A DNA stretch of 64,000 nucleotides from Ancylobacter oerskovii (GCF_018390555.1 NZ_JAHBGB010000033.1:1-64000), one strand, 5' to 3'; shown: positions 8,781 to 17,302, numbered from the stretch's first letter. Numbers and translations are program-made. The notes: generated from the letters alone by a model not told the origin.

Positions 8781-8957
8781 CTGCCGGCGGCGGCTCCGGG
8801 CGCACGCCGACCATGGCATCGGACTTCCAGTTCGTGACGACACAGTCGGGTCACACACGTAGATGGCATAGTCGGCGATTGCATCGACAAGCTGGCGATA
8901 GCGCCCCTCGTCATTCAGCGGTAGATCACGCCCTTCGTCGACCAGCGTACGGCCCCA
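8781..8957 (-). pseudogene. Relic of a PAS-domain sensor kinase N terminus
   Basis: Read on the minus strand from 8957, the sequence gives EGRDLPLNDEGRYRQLVDAI followed by ADYAIYVCDPT, the start of the PAS domain found in rhizobial hybrid histidine kinases. After a frame change it continues as VVTNWKSDAMVGVRPE. No start codon, no kinase domain and a shifted frame show it is a decayed fragment. It occupies most of the otherwise gene-free stretch 8665-9133. Confidence 0.5.
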
Positions 8958-9133
8958 AACTTAACGCGTCGATTGGCTCCTAACCCTCATGCATCGCAAA
9001 GGTTCCGGTGGTTAATTCGCTCCGGTGATCGTCGAGAGCCGCGCAACCGAACTCTCGGTTCGGCGTTAGGAGGAGGCGCCGAGCCGCGGCACGCTGCGCG
9101 GCAACGAGCCGGTGTCATTCCGGAGCTTCCAAT

Positions 9134-10231
9134 ATGCGCATTGCCCAGATTGCCCCGCTTGCGGAGAGCTGCCCGCCCAGACTGTATGGTGGAACGGAGC
9201 GCATTGTCTCCTTTCTGACTGAAGAACTTGTGGCGCAGGGGCATGACGTCACCCTGTTTGCCAGCGGCGATACTCGCACCACCGCACATCTTGTCCCCTG
9301 TTCTCGGCAGGCACTTCGACTGGATCCTGCGGTTCGGGATCACCTTCCTTACCATGTCGCTATGCTGGAAGAGGTACGCCGGCGCACAGACGACTTCGAC
9401 GTCCTCCATTTTCACATAGACTTTTTGCATTTCCCGATGAGCCGCGATTTCGTCAGCCGTACCATCACCACGTTGCACGGGCGACTTGACCTTCCCGACA
9501 TTCACCCGCTGTTCGAAACCTTCGCTGACGTGCCACTATGCTCGATCTCGCACGCCCAGCGTGCGCCGATGCCAGCCTGCGTCAATTGGGTGGGCAACAT
9601 CCATCACGGCCTGCCGCGCGGCCTTCTGCCGTTCAGTGCGGTGCCGCGAGGAGACTACCTGGTTTTCATCGGTCGCATCTCACCAGAGAAGAGGCCGGAT
9701 CGGGCGATCGAAATCGCCACTCGGGTAGGAATGCCGCTAATCATGGCCGCCAAAGTCGACCGTGTGGATCAAGCCTATTGGGAGCAGGTAATTTCGCCGA
9801 TGGTGCGCGCGAGCCGTCATGTCGAGTACATCGGTGAGGTCGACGACCAGCGGAAGGCAGAATTAATTGGCAATGCCAAGGCGTTGCTCTTTCCGATCGA
9901 CTGGCCCGAACCGTTCGGCTTGGTCATGATCGAAGCGATGGCCTGCGGCACTCCCGTAGTCGCGTTTCGCTGCGGATCGGTGCCAGAGGTGCTGAGCGAC
10001 GGTGTGAGCGGCGTGATTATCGACAGCATGGACGATGCCGAGGCTGGAGTGCAGGCCGCACTCACGTTAGACCGCAGTGCCGTGCGCTTGGAGTTCGAGG
10101 CTCGTTTCACCGCCGAACGCATGGCCGCAAACTACGTACAGCTTTATCATCAACTGGCGGGCCTACGTTCTGAAGCCGCTCACGCGCACCGTGCCAATGA
10201 TGCCGGGTTGGGTTTGCACGTCGTCGCCTGA
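9134..10231 (+). CDS. Glycosyltransferase family 4 protein
   Basis: A 365-residue GT-B fold glycosyltransferase. The N-terminal acceptor domain starts IAQIAPLAESCPPRLYGGTE, the usual Gly-rich entry loop. The C-terminal donor domain starts near residue 175 with YLVFIGRISPEKRPDRAI and contains the GT4 E-x7-E motif in EPFGLVMIEAMACGTPV (about residues 257-273). The family transfers a sugar from a nucleotide donor; donor and acceptor are not visible from sequence. It lies 14 bases before a glycogen-debranching-type hydrolase, a pairing also seen in other rhizobia, suggesting a role in an intracellular or surface polysaccharide. GGAG precedes the ATG at 9134. Confidence 0.88.
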   Translation: MRIAQIAPLAESCPPRLYGGTERIVSFLTEELVAQGHDVTLFASGDTRTTAHLVPCSRQALRLDPAVRDHLPYHVAMLEEVRRRTDDFDVLHFHIDFLHFPMSRDFVSRTITTLHGRLDLPDIHPLFETFADVPLCSISHAQRAPMPACVNWVGNIHHGLPRGLLPFSAVPRGDYLVFIGRISPEKRPDRAIEIATRVGMPLIMAAKVDRVDQAYWEQVISPMVRASRHVEYIGEVDDQRKAELIGNAKALLFPIDWPEPFGLVMIEAMACGTPVVAFRCGSVPEVLSDGVSGVIIDSMDDAEAGVQAALTLDRSAVRLEFEARFTAERMAANYVQLYHQLAGLRSEAAHAHRANDAGLGLHVVA

Positions 10232-10245
10232 TTTGGGGAGGTAAC

Positions 10246-12468
10246 ATGGCCAATGCGCGAACCAGCGCAGAAGCAGTCGCCCATGCCCCCGCACCTGCCG
10301 GGGCTGACGCGATGCCCCTCGATCCGTTCCTCGTACCGGCCACGGCTTCGTTGCAGGAACGGCGCGCGCTAACTTTGAAACATGGCGACACCTTCGGGGT
10401 GTTTGATCGTAACGGCGATATCGTGACGGGTGCCGGCAGTCCGGAAGGGCTCTTCCACCGGGACACCCGGCACCTTTCGCATTTCCTCCTGACGCTTGAG
10501 GGCGCGCGGCCGATGCTGCTCTCCTCGACGTTGCGTGACGACAATGCCGCACTCACCTGCGATCTCGCCAATCCCGACCTGTTCGATCCCGAGGAGCGGT
10601 TGGTTCTGGTGCATGATCTCCTGCATCTGCGCCGCTTCCGCTTCCTCTGGCAAGGCAAGTGCTTTGAGCGGATCGTTGTGCGCAATTTCGACACAACGGT
10701 CCGGCGCGTCCGGCTGATCTTCGATTTCGCCGCCGATTTTGCCGATCTCTTCGAGGTGCGCGGCACGCAACGGGCGCGGCGCGGCATGCTGAACCCGCCG
10801 CAACTCGGCGACGGGAGCGTCGCGCTCTCCTACATCGGACTCGATGGGGTTGTACGAACCACGACGCTCGGCTTCGATCCGCAACCTCAGAAGCTCTCGG
10901 CGACACGGGCGATCTATGACGTCGAACTGCTGCCGGGCGAGAGGCAGCTTATATTCGTTGAGATCGCCTGTGGGGAGGTGCCCCAAGGCGCCGAAGTGCG
11001 GCGGCGCTTTTTCTTGGCGTTGCGCGATGCCCGGCGGGAGCTACGCTATGCGACGGCGCGGGCAGCCTCGGTCGAGACCTCCAATCAGATCTTCGACGAG
11101 GCGTTCCGGCGCAGTGTCTCCGATCTCTACATGCTGGTGACGGAGACGCCGGAGGGCCCTTATCCTTATGCTGGCATCCCATGGTTCAGCACCGTGTTCG
11201 GCCGGGATGCTATCATCACCGCGCTTCAAACACTGTGGCTTGATCCGACAATTGCGCAGGGGGTGCTACGGCACCTCGCGGCAAACCAGGCAACGAGCTT
11301 TGATGCCGCCGCCGATGCCGAGCCGGGAAAGATCCTGCACGAAGTGCGGTATGGAGAAATGGCGGAACTGCGAGAGGTGCCGTTCCGACGCTATTACGGC
11401 AGTATCGATTCCACACCGCTCTTCGTCATGCTGGCTGGCGCTTATCTCGAGCGAACCGGGGACGTCGCCACCATCCGCACACTCTGGCGCAATGTGCGCG
11501 CCGCGCTCGACTGGCTCGACAAAGAAGGCGACCGCGACGGCGACGGCTTCGTCGAATATGGCCGCCGGACAGCTGAAGGCCTGATCAACCAGGGCTGGAA
11601 GGACAGCCATGATTCGGTCTTCCATGCAGATGGCACGCTCGCGCGCGGGCCCATCGCGCTCGCCGAGGTGCAGGCCTATGCCTATGGTGCCTGGCGCGCG
11701 GGGGCGGAACTCGCCGGGGCGCTGGGAGAAGGCGCGCTTATGGCTATCTTCGCCAACAAGGCGGAGCGGCTGCGCACGGCATTCGACGAGGCGTTCTTCG
11801 ACGCGAAGCTCGGGACCTATGTGCTGGCGCTCGACGGCGAGAAAAGGCCTTGCCGAGTCCGGGCTTCCAATGCCGGCCACGCGCTCTATACCGGCCTTGC
11901 CCTCTCCGCGCGAGCCGAGCGCGTCGTCGCTACCCTTATGGATGTCACCTCGTTTTCCGGCTGGGGCGTGCGCACCGTTGCCAGCACTGAGGCGCGTTAC
12001 AATCCGATGAGCTACCACAACGGCTCAGTGTGGCCGCACGACAATGCATTGATCGCCGCCGGCTTCGCCCGTTACGGTTTTCGCCGCGAGGCAGCGCGCA
12101 TTTTCAACGGACTGTTCGCGGCGTCGACCCATATCGAGTTGCGACGGCTGCCCGAACTGTTCTGCGGCTTTCCGCGCCAGCGCAGCACCGGACCGACCTT
12201 CTATCCCGTCGCCTGCTCGCCGCAGGCTTGGGCGGCGGCGACGCCACTGTCGCTACTGCAATCCTGCATCGGCCTGTCCTTCAAGCCCGATGCGTGCGAG
12301 ATCATATTCGACCGGCCCTGCCTACCCGATTTTCTTGATGAGGTCGCCTTGCGCGACTTGCGCTGCGGCAATGCCGTCATCGACGTCGTTTTGAGACGAT
12401 CGGCAGGCGAAGCCGCCGTTAGCGCGATCAAAGGCAGCGCTGAGTTGAGCGTTATCACGCGCGCCTAG
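10246..12468 (+). CDS. Amylo-alpha-1,6-glucosidase / glycogen-debranching-type hydrolase
   Basis: A 740-residue protein with the N-terminal glycogen debranching-type domain (GDTFGVFDRNGDI and LFHRDTRHLSHFLL, about residues 45-88) followed by an (alpha/alpha)6-barrel glycosidase domain. The barrel includes GIPWFSTVFGRDAIITALQT (about 312-331), DGFVEYGRR and YHNGSVWPHDNALIAAGF (about 590-607). The family hydrolyses alpha-1,6 or related glucosidic linkages; the aspartate and glutamate in the barrel motifs are likely catalytic. A GGGAGG ribosome-binding site lies before ATG 10246. It is co-transcribed with the upstream glycosyltransferase (14-base gap). Confidence 0.88.
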   Translation: MANARTSAEAVAHAPAPAGADAMPLDPFLVPATASLQERRALTLKHGDTFGVFDRNGDIVTGAGSPEGLFHRDTRHLSHFLLTLEGARPMLLSSTLRDDNAALTCDLANPDLFDPEERLVLVHDLLHLRRFRFLWQGKCFERIVVRNFDTTVRRVRLIFDFAADFADLFEVRGTQRARRGMLNPPQLGDGSVALSYIGLDGVVRTTTLGFDPQPQKLSATRAIYDVELLPGERQLIFVEIACGEVPQGAEVRRRFFLALRDARRELRYATARAASVETSNQIFDEAFRRSVSDLYMLVTETPEGPYPYAGIPWFSTVFGRDAIITALQTLWLDPTIAQGVLRHLAANQATSFDAAADAEPGKILHEVRYGEMAELREVPFRRYYGSIDSTPLFVMLAGAYLERTGDVATIRTLWRNVRAALDWLDKEGDRDGDGFVEYGRRTAEGLINQGWKDSHDSVFHADGTLARGPIALAEVQAYAYGAWRAGAELAGALGEGALMAIFANKAERLRTAFDEAFFDAKLGTYVLALDGEKRPCRVRASNAGHALYTGLALSARAERVVATLMDVTSFSGWGVRTVASTEARYNPMSYHNGSVWPHDNALIAAGFARYGFRREAARIFNGLFAASTHIELRRLPELFCGFPRQRSTGPTFYPVACSPQAWAAATPLSLLQSCIGLSFKPDACEIIFDRPCLPDFLDEVALRDLRCGNAVIDVVLRRSAGEAAVSAIKGSAELSVITRA

Positions 12469-12721
12469 CATCGCCGAGCGAGTGTCGATGACGTCGCTCA
12501 AGACGGCGTTCATAGCAAGGACAGAGCGCGCGCTCCGAGAGCCTTTGGCACAAGAGGCCGGCATTCTTTTCTCGCGCGGCCATCTGGCATAATGCATCCA
12601 AATTGTCAATAAATTTCGCAATCAACGGTTGTTGATTGAGGACATCTCTACCCTAGCACTTTTACCTATAGGCGCGTTCGATGCTCAGGATAGACTGTCT
12701 CTGGGTAAGGAGGGGTTGGCC

Positions 12722-12919
12722 GTGCATCGCTTGCTTCAAAAAATCTCTGATATCAAAGATGAAGTTGACCGACGCCAATGGCATACCGCGAGCCATCTCG
12801 CGAAAATGCTGGAGCTAGAGATCATCGACGCCATTCGCGCCAATGCCCAGGCTGTCGATGTATGCGTCAAGCCGAGCGATGTCGGCGTCACTCGTCCGCC
12901 CGATTATCCTCGATCGTAG
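12722..12919 (+). CDS. Small helical protein, paralogous pair member 1
   Basis: A 65-residue helical protein. GTG 12722 (or TTG 12716) is chosen because AGGAGGGG lies just upstream at 12709-12715. Its core, SHLAKMLELEIIDAIRANAQ, matches the core of the protein at 13172-13372 (YLAELLELEFNDAINNG), and both have a short charged N-terminal helix and a variable tail, so the two genes are paralogues. No function is known; nothing else of the sequence is informative. Confidence 0.5.
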   Translation: MHRLLQKISDIKDEVDRRQWHTASHLAKMLELEIIDAIRANAQAVDVCVKPSDVGVTRPPDYPRS

Positions 12920-13171
12920 GCGGAGCAGGACCTCCCTCGCTATTGAGGGCGACCACGAATCCTGAGTACGGAGGGTTTCGGTGTGCTTTATGCAGCGGCC
13001 GACGATATCTTCCGCCGAAAAATATACTTGGGTACTTTCAATTTGTGAACTAATTGAGCGATCCCATTTGTACAACACCCGTCACCCTCTCCGTCTGAGA
13101 TCGTGGCGGAATCGCGCACAACCGTGGGTTTTTTGAGGCGAGCGGGCCGTAAGGGGAATCCATTGAGTGTT

Positions 13172-13372
13172 ATGGCGAAAAGGTTGAGCGAAATCCGCGC
13201 CGAGGTCCGCGCGGGCCGGTTCGAACAGGCCTTGTATCTGGCCGAACTTCTGGAACTTGAGTTCAACGACGCCATCAACAACGGCCGGCTCGTCGTTGGA
13301 AAGGATGGCGAGATGGATATTGAGCCCCGCCGGGTTGTACACGCCTATGGCGAGGTGCCGCGGCAATCGTGA
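13172..13372 (+). CDS. Small helical protein, paralogous pair member 2
   Basis: A 66-residue protein with a charged helix (LSEIRAEVRAGRFEQALY), the shared core LAELLELEFNDAI, and a hydrophilic tail. ATG 13172 is given; TTG 13163, closer to the AAGGGGA motif at 13151-13157, is equally possible. It is related to the protein at 12722-12919, 250 bases upstream. The stretch between them has no other gene. Confidence 0.5.
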   Translation: MAKRLSEIRAEVRAGRFEQALYLAELLELEFNDAINNGRLVVGKDGEMDIEPRRVVHAYGEVPRQS

Positions 13373-13475
13373 GCGAGTGCGTTTACGCTCCATCCCGGTC
13401 TAGCCAGCGCTCCCAATCGGAGCTCGCCACACCGTTTCCAAGTTCTTGTTTCATCTGGCGCGTACTCCCACGATC

Positions 13476-13706
13476 TTAAGGGTGATGATGGTGCTTGCGG
13501 CCAAGGGCGAAGAAGCCAGGGTCGACGGAGCGCCCTGATGGATCGAGCGCTGCCACGATCCGAACGCCGTGCCATATTTCGAGGGGATTGCCGCGATGCA
13601 GCTGACGGGCGTGCTCTAATATCACGGCGTCATCGGTGGCTTCGAATTCAGATGCGGATCGGATCCGCCCCTGGTTGCAAAGCTCATACATCCGGTATTC
13701 GGCCAT
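13476..13706 (-). CDS. Small conserved rhizobial-type protein
   Basis: A 76-residue protein of a family abundant in rhizobia. It starts AEYRMYELCNQGRI, then SASEFEATDDAVILEHARQL and finally LEIWHGVRIVAAL. The pattern of a short beta strand, a polar turn, a helix with acidic residues and a final strand with W-x-G is typical. The function of the family is unknown. ATG 13706 is chosen over an ATG at 13805 because it matches the family start and has GGGAG upstream. The tail ends in a His run. Confidence 0.6.
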   Translation of the reverse strand: MAEYRMYELCNQGRIRSASEFEATDDAVILEHARQLHRGNPLEIWHGVRIVAALDPSGRSVDPGFFALGRKHHHHP

Positions 13707-13982
13707 GCGTATTGCTCCCGCCACAGGTTGAGCGAAAGCGCGGCGAGCCATGACTCTCCGAAATCGTTCAGCCGTCAGTTCGATAATTTCACAGCATGCC
13801 TGCAAGATGCAGAATTGTACATCTTTAAATTAAACGGCTTGAACTCCGGTCAATGTGTACTGCTTTTATTACGAATTCGTTCTATTGAATTGATGTTTGC
13901 TTGCAAGCAGATGCGCAGGCGCACCAAAACGAAACAATACTCCAGCACCGACAAATTCTAGCAAGGCTCATACGCCTCGATG

Positions 13983-14258
13983 TCACCGGTCCGGCTTGGA
14001 TTGGTCAGCGCCCAGAAGTTGGAAGCTGCTGCCGTTGGAACTTTTGGATGCTCGTCCGGTCGCGACATCATATTCGTGCCGGCGGCGGGCCAGATCGTTC
14101 ACATGGGCAAAACTTGGATCGACCGCGCCGCCCATTATCTCATGAGCGACCACCGGCCACAGCCGCTCGACTTTTTCTTCGATCTCGGTCGGCCAGCACC
14201 CGGCGGCCAACAGATCTTGCGCGCAGATCATGCGCGCGCGTTCCTCCAGCTTTTCCAT
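13983..14258 (-). CDS. Small hypothetical protein, WPVVA family member 1
   Basis: A 91-residue protein whose N-terminal half (EKLEERARMICAQDLLAAG, then VERLWPVVAHEIMGG) matches the protein at 14856-15071 residue for residue in its key positions. The C-terminal part is basic and variable. ATG 14258 is chosen because it aligns with the start of the paralogue; an ATG at 14339 would add 27 residues with no counterpart. No strong ribosome-binding site is seen. The family is common in rhizobia and has no known function. Confidence 0.55.
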   Translation of the reverse strand: MEKLEERARMICAQDLLAAGCWPTEIEEKVERLWPVVAHEIMGGAVDPSFAHVNDLARRRHEYDVATGRASKSSNGSSFQLLGADQSKPDR

Positions 14259-14503
14259 GACAGCCACGCTGCCGTCGAGAATGACGGCGAATGAGAGATG
14301 TGGCGGAAGATTTGACGGCGCGTCTTCGGACGGTGCCATTTCAACCGTTGGGGCCGATTACCCCCGGCACGGGCTTCACTGGGAAGCCGAGAGATCATAG
14401 CACAGACGCCGGCCGAGGTCGCTTGCTGAATTTTCGCCAGCCTCCGGAACCCCCACGCCTGAAGGCGAGTTGCTGATGATCCAATGGAGTGGGACCTTCC
14501 GCT

Positions 14504-14800
14504 ATGGAAGTTATCAAGGCCTTCAACGGCGAAGGCTGGCTGCGGATCTCAGGGCTCGCAGCGACGACTGCCAGCTATGACATCAAGGTGATGCGTCGTG
14601 AGATTGTCGGGCAGGCCCGCGACCTGTTTGCCACGGGGTTCATCACTACCGAGATGCCCTCGATGATGGGTGCCAAGCTGACATCAGCGCTGGTCACGCT
14701 TCAAGACGGCAGTTCACACCGAGGCAAGATCACCGGCATTTCAGCGCGGGGCGTGGACGTGTCGTTCGATACGCCCCTTGCTCTATTAAGTTCGGCATAG
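14504..14800 (+). CDS. Hypothetical protein
   Basis: A 98-residue protein with mixed strand and helix content and no recognised motif. ATG 14504 is chosen over ATG 14489, which would add five residues. The C-terminal third (VTLQDGSSHRGKITGIS, then GVDVSFDTPL) has a beta-barrel character reminiscent of small RNA- or ligand-binding folds, but this is only an impression. It is flanked by the two members of the WPVVA pair on the opposite strand. Confidence 0.5.
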   Translation: MEVIKAFNGEGWLRISGLAATTASYDIKVMRREIVGQARDLFATGFITTEMPSMMGAKLTSALVTLQDGSSHRGKITGISARGVDVSFDTPLALLSSA

Positions 14801-14855
14801 GGCTCGCTCATGCCATCGTCAGGGGTGAAGCGGGCATTCGTGCGGGCGCGGACCA

Positions 14856-15071
14856 CTATTGCGGATTGAGCGCCTGATACTCGGCGGTCAACACGTTGAT
14901 CTCCTCGACCGTGAACGGCCATTCCCCGACGAGCGTCACACCCTGCCGGATCTCGTTCGCCACGACCGGCCAGAAGCGGTCTGCGAGGGACTCTGCCTCA
15001 TCGAGGGGGAAGCCGCGCTGATGGAGGTCCAATCCGCACATGCGGCGAGCGGTTTGTTCGAGTGTTTTCAT
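14856..15071 (-). CDS. Small hypothetical protein, WPVVA family member 2
   Basis: A 71-residue protein starting KTLEQTARRMCGLDLHQRG and containing ADRFWPVVANEIRQG, the same helix-turn-helix-length core as the protein at 13983-14258. It ends with a helix EEINVLTAEYQAL. Paralogy with the neighbour is clear; function is unknown. Confidence 0.6.
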   Translation of the reverse strand: MKTLEQTARRMCGLDLHQRGFPLDEAESLADRFWPVVANEIRQGVTLVGEWPFTVEEINVLTAEYQALNPQ

Positions 15072-15133
15072 CTTCTTATGGCCGGATCGCTGCTAGATTT
15101 TAGCGCATTCGACTTGGCGTTCAAGGTGGCTTT

Positions 15134-15343
15134 CTACCCCCGCAGCGCCGTAACGATCTTCTCGAGGTCGTTATAGCCCGCCATGCTGACGGTGCCATTC
15201 TCGACCGGGATATAGTCGGCTTTGAAGTTGATGCGGATGGCGTCGCCCCTCTTCTTCACGATGTCGACCGGAGCCGGGATGAAGGCGGACCAGCCTGACC
15301 ACGTCCGCATGTCCTCGGGTGGGTTTTCGGGCGCCATGGCCAT
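15134..15343 (-). CDS. Small hypothetical protein
   Basis: A 69-residue protein with an acidic, Pro-rich N terminus and a beta-rich body (WSAFIPAPVDIVKKRGDAIR, then FKADYIPVENGTVSM), ending in a helix LEKIVTAL. It is read on the minus strand from ATG 15343; a second ATG lies two codons later. No family is recognised. Upstream (15344-15558) I see no gene. Confidence 0.45.
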   Translation of the reverse strand: MAMAPENPPEDMRTWSGWSAFIPAPVDIVKKRGDAIRINFKADYIPVENGTVSMAGYNDLEKIVTALRG

Positions 15344-15558
15344 TTATCGCCGTCTTTGATCACGCGGCTCTGAACAAACGCGTAGGGTTCCATGAGGCAC
15401 TTCATGGGCGTTTCCTCGCCGCCGGAGCCAGCCGATTGGGCTGTCCGCCATAGGCTCTCCCGTCAGGCCCGTCCCCGGCGCTGCCGAAGATTATGAAACC
15501 GGGATCGAAGGCGTCCGCACGACGGACGCCTTCCACTAGGACGAAGTTAAATGTGCCG

Positions 15559-16014
15559 CTACGCAGCTACCGGCCTCGCGCTTGCAAACGCACCGCCTCC
15601 ACTCGATCCTGGCCGCGGAGCGGCTGTCGCTGGGCACGGAGGCGGGTCGTCGTCATCGCTGCGGCCTCTGCCGGGCCTCCACTTTATCCACTGTCCACGG
15701 CGCCGCGGGATGGTCCTGGCCCCCGCCCGGTCAATGCGCTTGGCAGAGGACAGAAGGCCATCTGTCGCATCCAGCGATTGCAGGGCGCGTAGTATATCCT
15801 CGAGCTTGACGATGGAGCCGTCGGGCAACTGGCGCAGTGAAGGGACATCCGGCACGGCGTTGACGTCAGACGCCCAAGATGCAAGCACGGCGCGCTTTTC
15901 CTGAGTAGTCATCGCCGAATCGTCAACGATGTCGTCTGGACGCCCGAACACGGAGGCCGGATCTGGAAGCCCGGCGGATCTGCTTACGTTTTGGATGTTC
16001 TGTAGATCTGTCAT
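15559..16014 (-). CDS. Conserved hypothetical protein
   Basis: A 151-residue protein. The first 85 residues belong to a conserved alphaproteobacterial family: LPDPASVFGRPDDIVDD, then TQEKRAVLASWASD and LPDGSIVKLEDILRALQSLD. The remainder is basic, low-complexity and rich in Arg, Pro and Asp. ATG 16014 is preferred over ATG 16020 because the GGAGA motif is then six bases away. Family function is unknown. It follows hsp20 on the same strand, separated by a hairpin at 16036-16059. Confidence 0.6.
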   Translation of the reverse strand: MTDLQNIQNVSRSAGLPDPASVFGRPDDIVDDSAMTTQEKRAVLASWASDVNAVPDVPSLRQLPDGSIVKLEDILRALQSLDATDGLLSSAKRIDRAGARTIPRRRGQWIKWRPGRGRSDDDDPPPCPATAAPRPGSSGGGAFASARPVAA

Positions 16015-16035
16015 CTCCATTCTCCGCAATCTCTT

Positions 16036-16059
16036 GCCTCCCGGCGCGAGCCGGGAGGC
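16036..16059 (-). terminator. Hairpin between hsp20 and the following gene
   Basis: A perfect 10-bp inverted repeat (GCCTCCCGGC, loop GCGA, GCCGGGAGGC) lies 28 bases after the hsp20 stop and just before the start at 16014. It could terminate hsp20 transcription or reduce read-through; it lacks a clear U tract. Confidence 0.45.
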
Positions 16060-16086
16060 AGACCGCAGCATCGTGTGTGTATCGAA

Positions 16087-16581
16087 TCAGGCCGCTTCAC
16101 GGTCCTTCTGGGTGTCCTGGCTGATCTGTTTGTGCTGGCCGGCAGCTTCGATACGTGGCGTATGATCGCCCGATGTTATCGCAATGCGCCGGGGCTTCAG
16201 TTCCTCTGGAAGTTCCCGCACGAGGTCGATGATCAGCAGGCCGTTCTCCAGCGAGGCATTTTCGACTTTCACATAGTCGGCCAGCCGGAAAGCCTGCTTG
16301 AAGCTGCCGACTCCAAGACCCCGGTGGAGCACCTGCGTCGCATTCTCCTCGGGATTATTCCGTCCGATTACAATCAGTTCGGCACCGTGCTGGGTCAGCT
16401 CGACCTCATCGGGCCGGAAGCCAGCGATTGCCATGGTGATGCGGTAGGCGTTTTCGCCCTGCTTCTCGATATTGTAGGGAGGCCACTCGGGTCGCACGCT
16501 GTTCTCGAGCATGTCGAACAAGCGGTCGAAACCGACCGTCGAGCGGAAAAGGGGAGCAAATTCAGTGCTTCTCATAGCCAT
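16087..16581 (-). CDS. Small heat-shock protein, Hsp20/alpha-crystallin family
   Basis: A 164-residue ATP-independent chaperone that holds unfolding proteins. The alpha-crystallin domain spans about residues 34-130 and includes YNIEKQGENAYRITMAIAGF, LIVIGRN, the HRGLGVGSFKQAFRLADYV stretch of the IbpA type, and ASLENGLLIIDLVRELPEEL. The tail contains the I-x-I-like RRIAITSG motif. AGGAGGATATGGCT precedes the start ATG 16581; a second ATG follows two codons later. No heat-shock promoter was identified by eye. Confidence 0.93.
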   Translation of the reverse strand: MAMRSTEFAPLFRSTVGFDRLFDMLENSVRPEWPPYNIEKQGENAYRITMAIAGFRPDEVELTQHGAELIVIGRNNPEENATQVLHRGLGVGSFKQAFRLADYVKVENASLENGLLIIDLVRELPEELKPRRIAITSGDHTPRIEAAGQHKQISQDTQKDREAA

Positions 16582-16603
16582 ATCCTCCGAAAAGCAACAT
16601 GGG

Positions 16604-16846
16604 TTACAAGCCGCGACGCAGCGTCCCTGCGACGCTTTGACGTCGAGCCGAAGCCTCGACGGAGGGCGATTTGGGAACCGCCAAAAAACGCTTCAAGACC
16701 TTCCAAGCGAAAATTTTCGGATACGCGCAGTCGCTGCCGGGAACTAATCTGTCGACGGGAACGCATACCAAGCCGCCGTTGCGGAGTGTCCCGACGAGAT
16801 CGGCGATGGCGCTGAGGTTGAACTTGTGGCTGTAGAGGTTGCACAT
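16604..16846 (-). pseudogene. N-terminal remnant of an SRAP-family (YedK/HMCES-like) peptidase
   Basis: The frame begins MCNLYSHKFNLSAIADLV, which matches the start of the SOS-response-associated peptidase family, whose Cys2 crosslinks to abasic sites in single-stranded DNA. After about residue 20 the family resemblance disappears and the frame stops at 80 residues, against 200-250 for intact members. The remainder is probably unrelated sequence. I read it as a truncated, non-functional copy; an unrelated small protein with a chance match is less likely. Confidence 0.5.
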
Positions 16847-16851
16847 AGCGG

Positions 16852-16956
16852 CTAGTCGTCAACCCGCGGATGGAGCAAGCGGTGGCGAATCCATAAGATC
16901 ACTGCCGCCGAATAGGCCAGGCCAATACCAATGCCGGCCCAATATGCCCACTGCAT
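16852..16956 (-). CDS. 34-residue single-pass membrane protein, coupled to the psiF-like gene
   Basis: A short frame starting at ATG 16956, whose A is the last base of the TGA stop of the upstream gene (TGATG), which is a typical translational coupling arrangement. The product is one membrane helix (AYWAGIGIGLAYSAAVILWI) followed by a basic tail RHRLLHPR and an acidic end VDD, so the tail likely faces the cytoplasm. No function is known. Confidence 0.55.
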   Translation of the reverse strand: MQWAYWAGIGIGLAYSAAVILWIRHRLLHPRVDD

Positions 16957-17201
16957 CAGGGAGCCGCGCCGACACTATCCTTGACGCATTTGGTCGTGAA
17001 GCTGGTCTTGGCCGCGCCGGCCAGCTTCTTGGTCGCGGCCTGAGCGTCACAGGCGGCCTGGGCGTCGCGCTCGCACTTCCCGAGGAAGCTGGTGCGGGCA
17101 GCGCCGGCGAGCTTCTTCGCATCCGCATTCGCGACACAGCTATCGGCGAGGGCGGGGCCGGCGAAGGCAACCAGAACGGCGAGAGTGATGAGCGACTTCA
17201 T
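16956..17201 (-). CDS. PsiF-repeat secreted protein
   Basis: An 81-residue protein with a signal peptide (KSLITLAVLVAFAGPALA, cleavage before DSC) and two PsiF-type repeats: DAKKLAGAARTSFLGKC and ATKKLAGAAKTSFTTKC. PsiF proteins are small periplasmic proteins first found as phosphate-starvation-inducible in E. coli; their function is unknown. The paired Cys residues probably form disulfides. ATG 17201 follows a GAGGAGAC stretch. The gene overlaps the start of a 34-residue membrane protein. Confidence 0.8.
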   Translation of the reverse strand: MKSLITLAVLVAFAGPALADSCVANADAKKLAGAARTSFLGKCERDAQAACDAQAATKKLAGAAKTSFTTKCVKDSVGAAP

Positions 17202-17286
17202 CGAACCGTCTCCTCTTCAGGTGCCGGGAGCTAATCACGGCTGAGGGACTACGTCGAGGCAATGCTATCCGGTGAGGGGATACCCC

Positions 17287-17302
17287 CTGGACCTTGGTCC
17301 AG
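17287..17302. promoter_or_regulatory. Perfect dyad CTGGACC-TT-GGTCCAG
   Basis: A 7-bp perfect inverted repeat with a 2-base spacer lies in the divergent region between the psiF-like gene and the metallo-hydrolase gene. It could be an operator for either gene. No regulator of this type is identified nearby. Confidence 0.3.

Noticed and set aside
13728-13961. 77-residue plus-strand frame in the AT-rich stretch
   Set aside because: No ribosome-binding site, no conserved features, and it overlaps the upstream region of the minus-strand gene at 13706.
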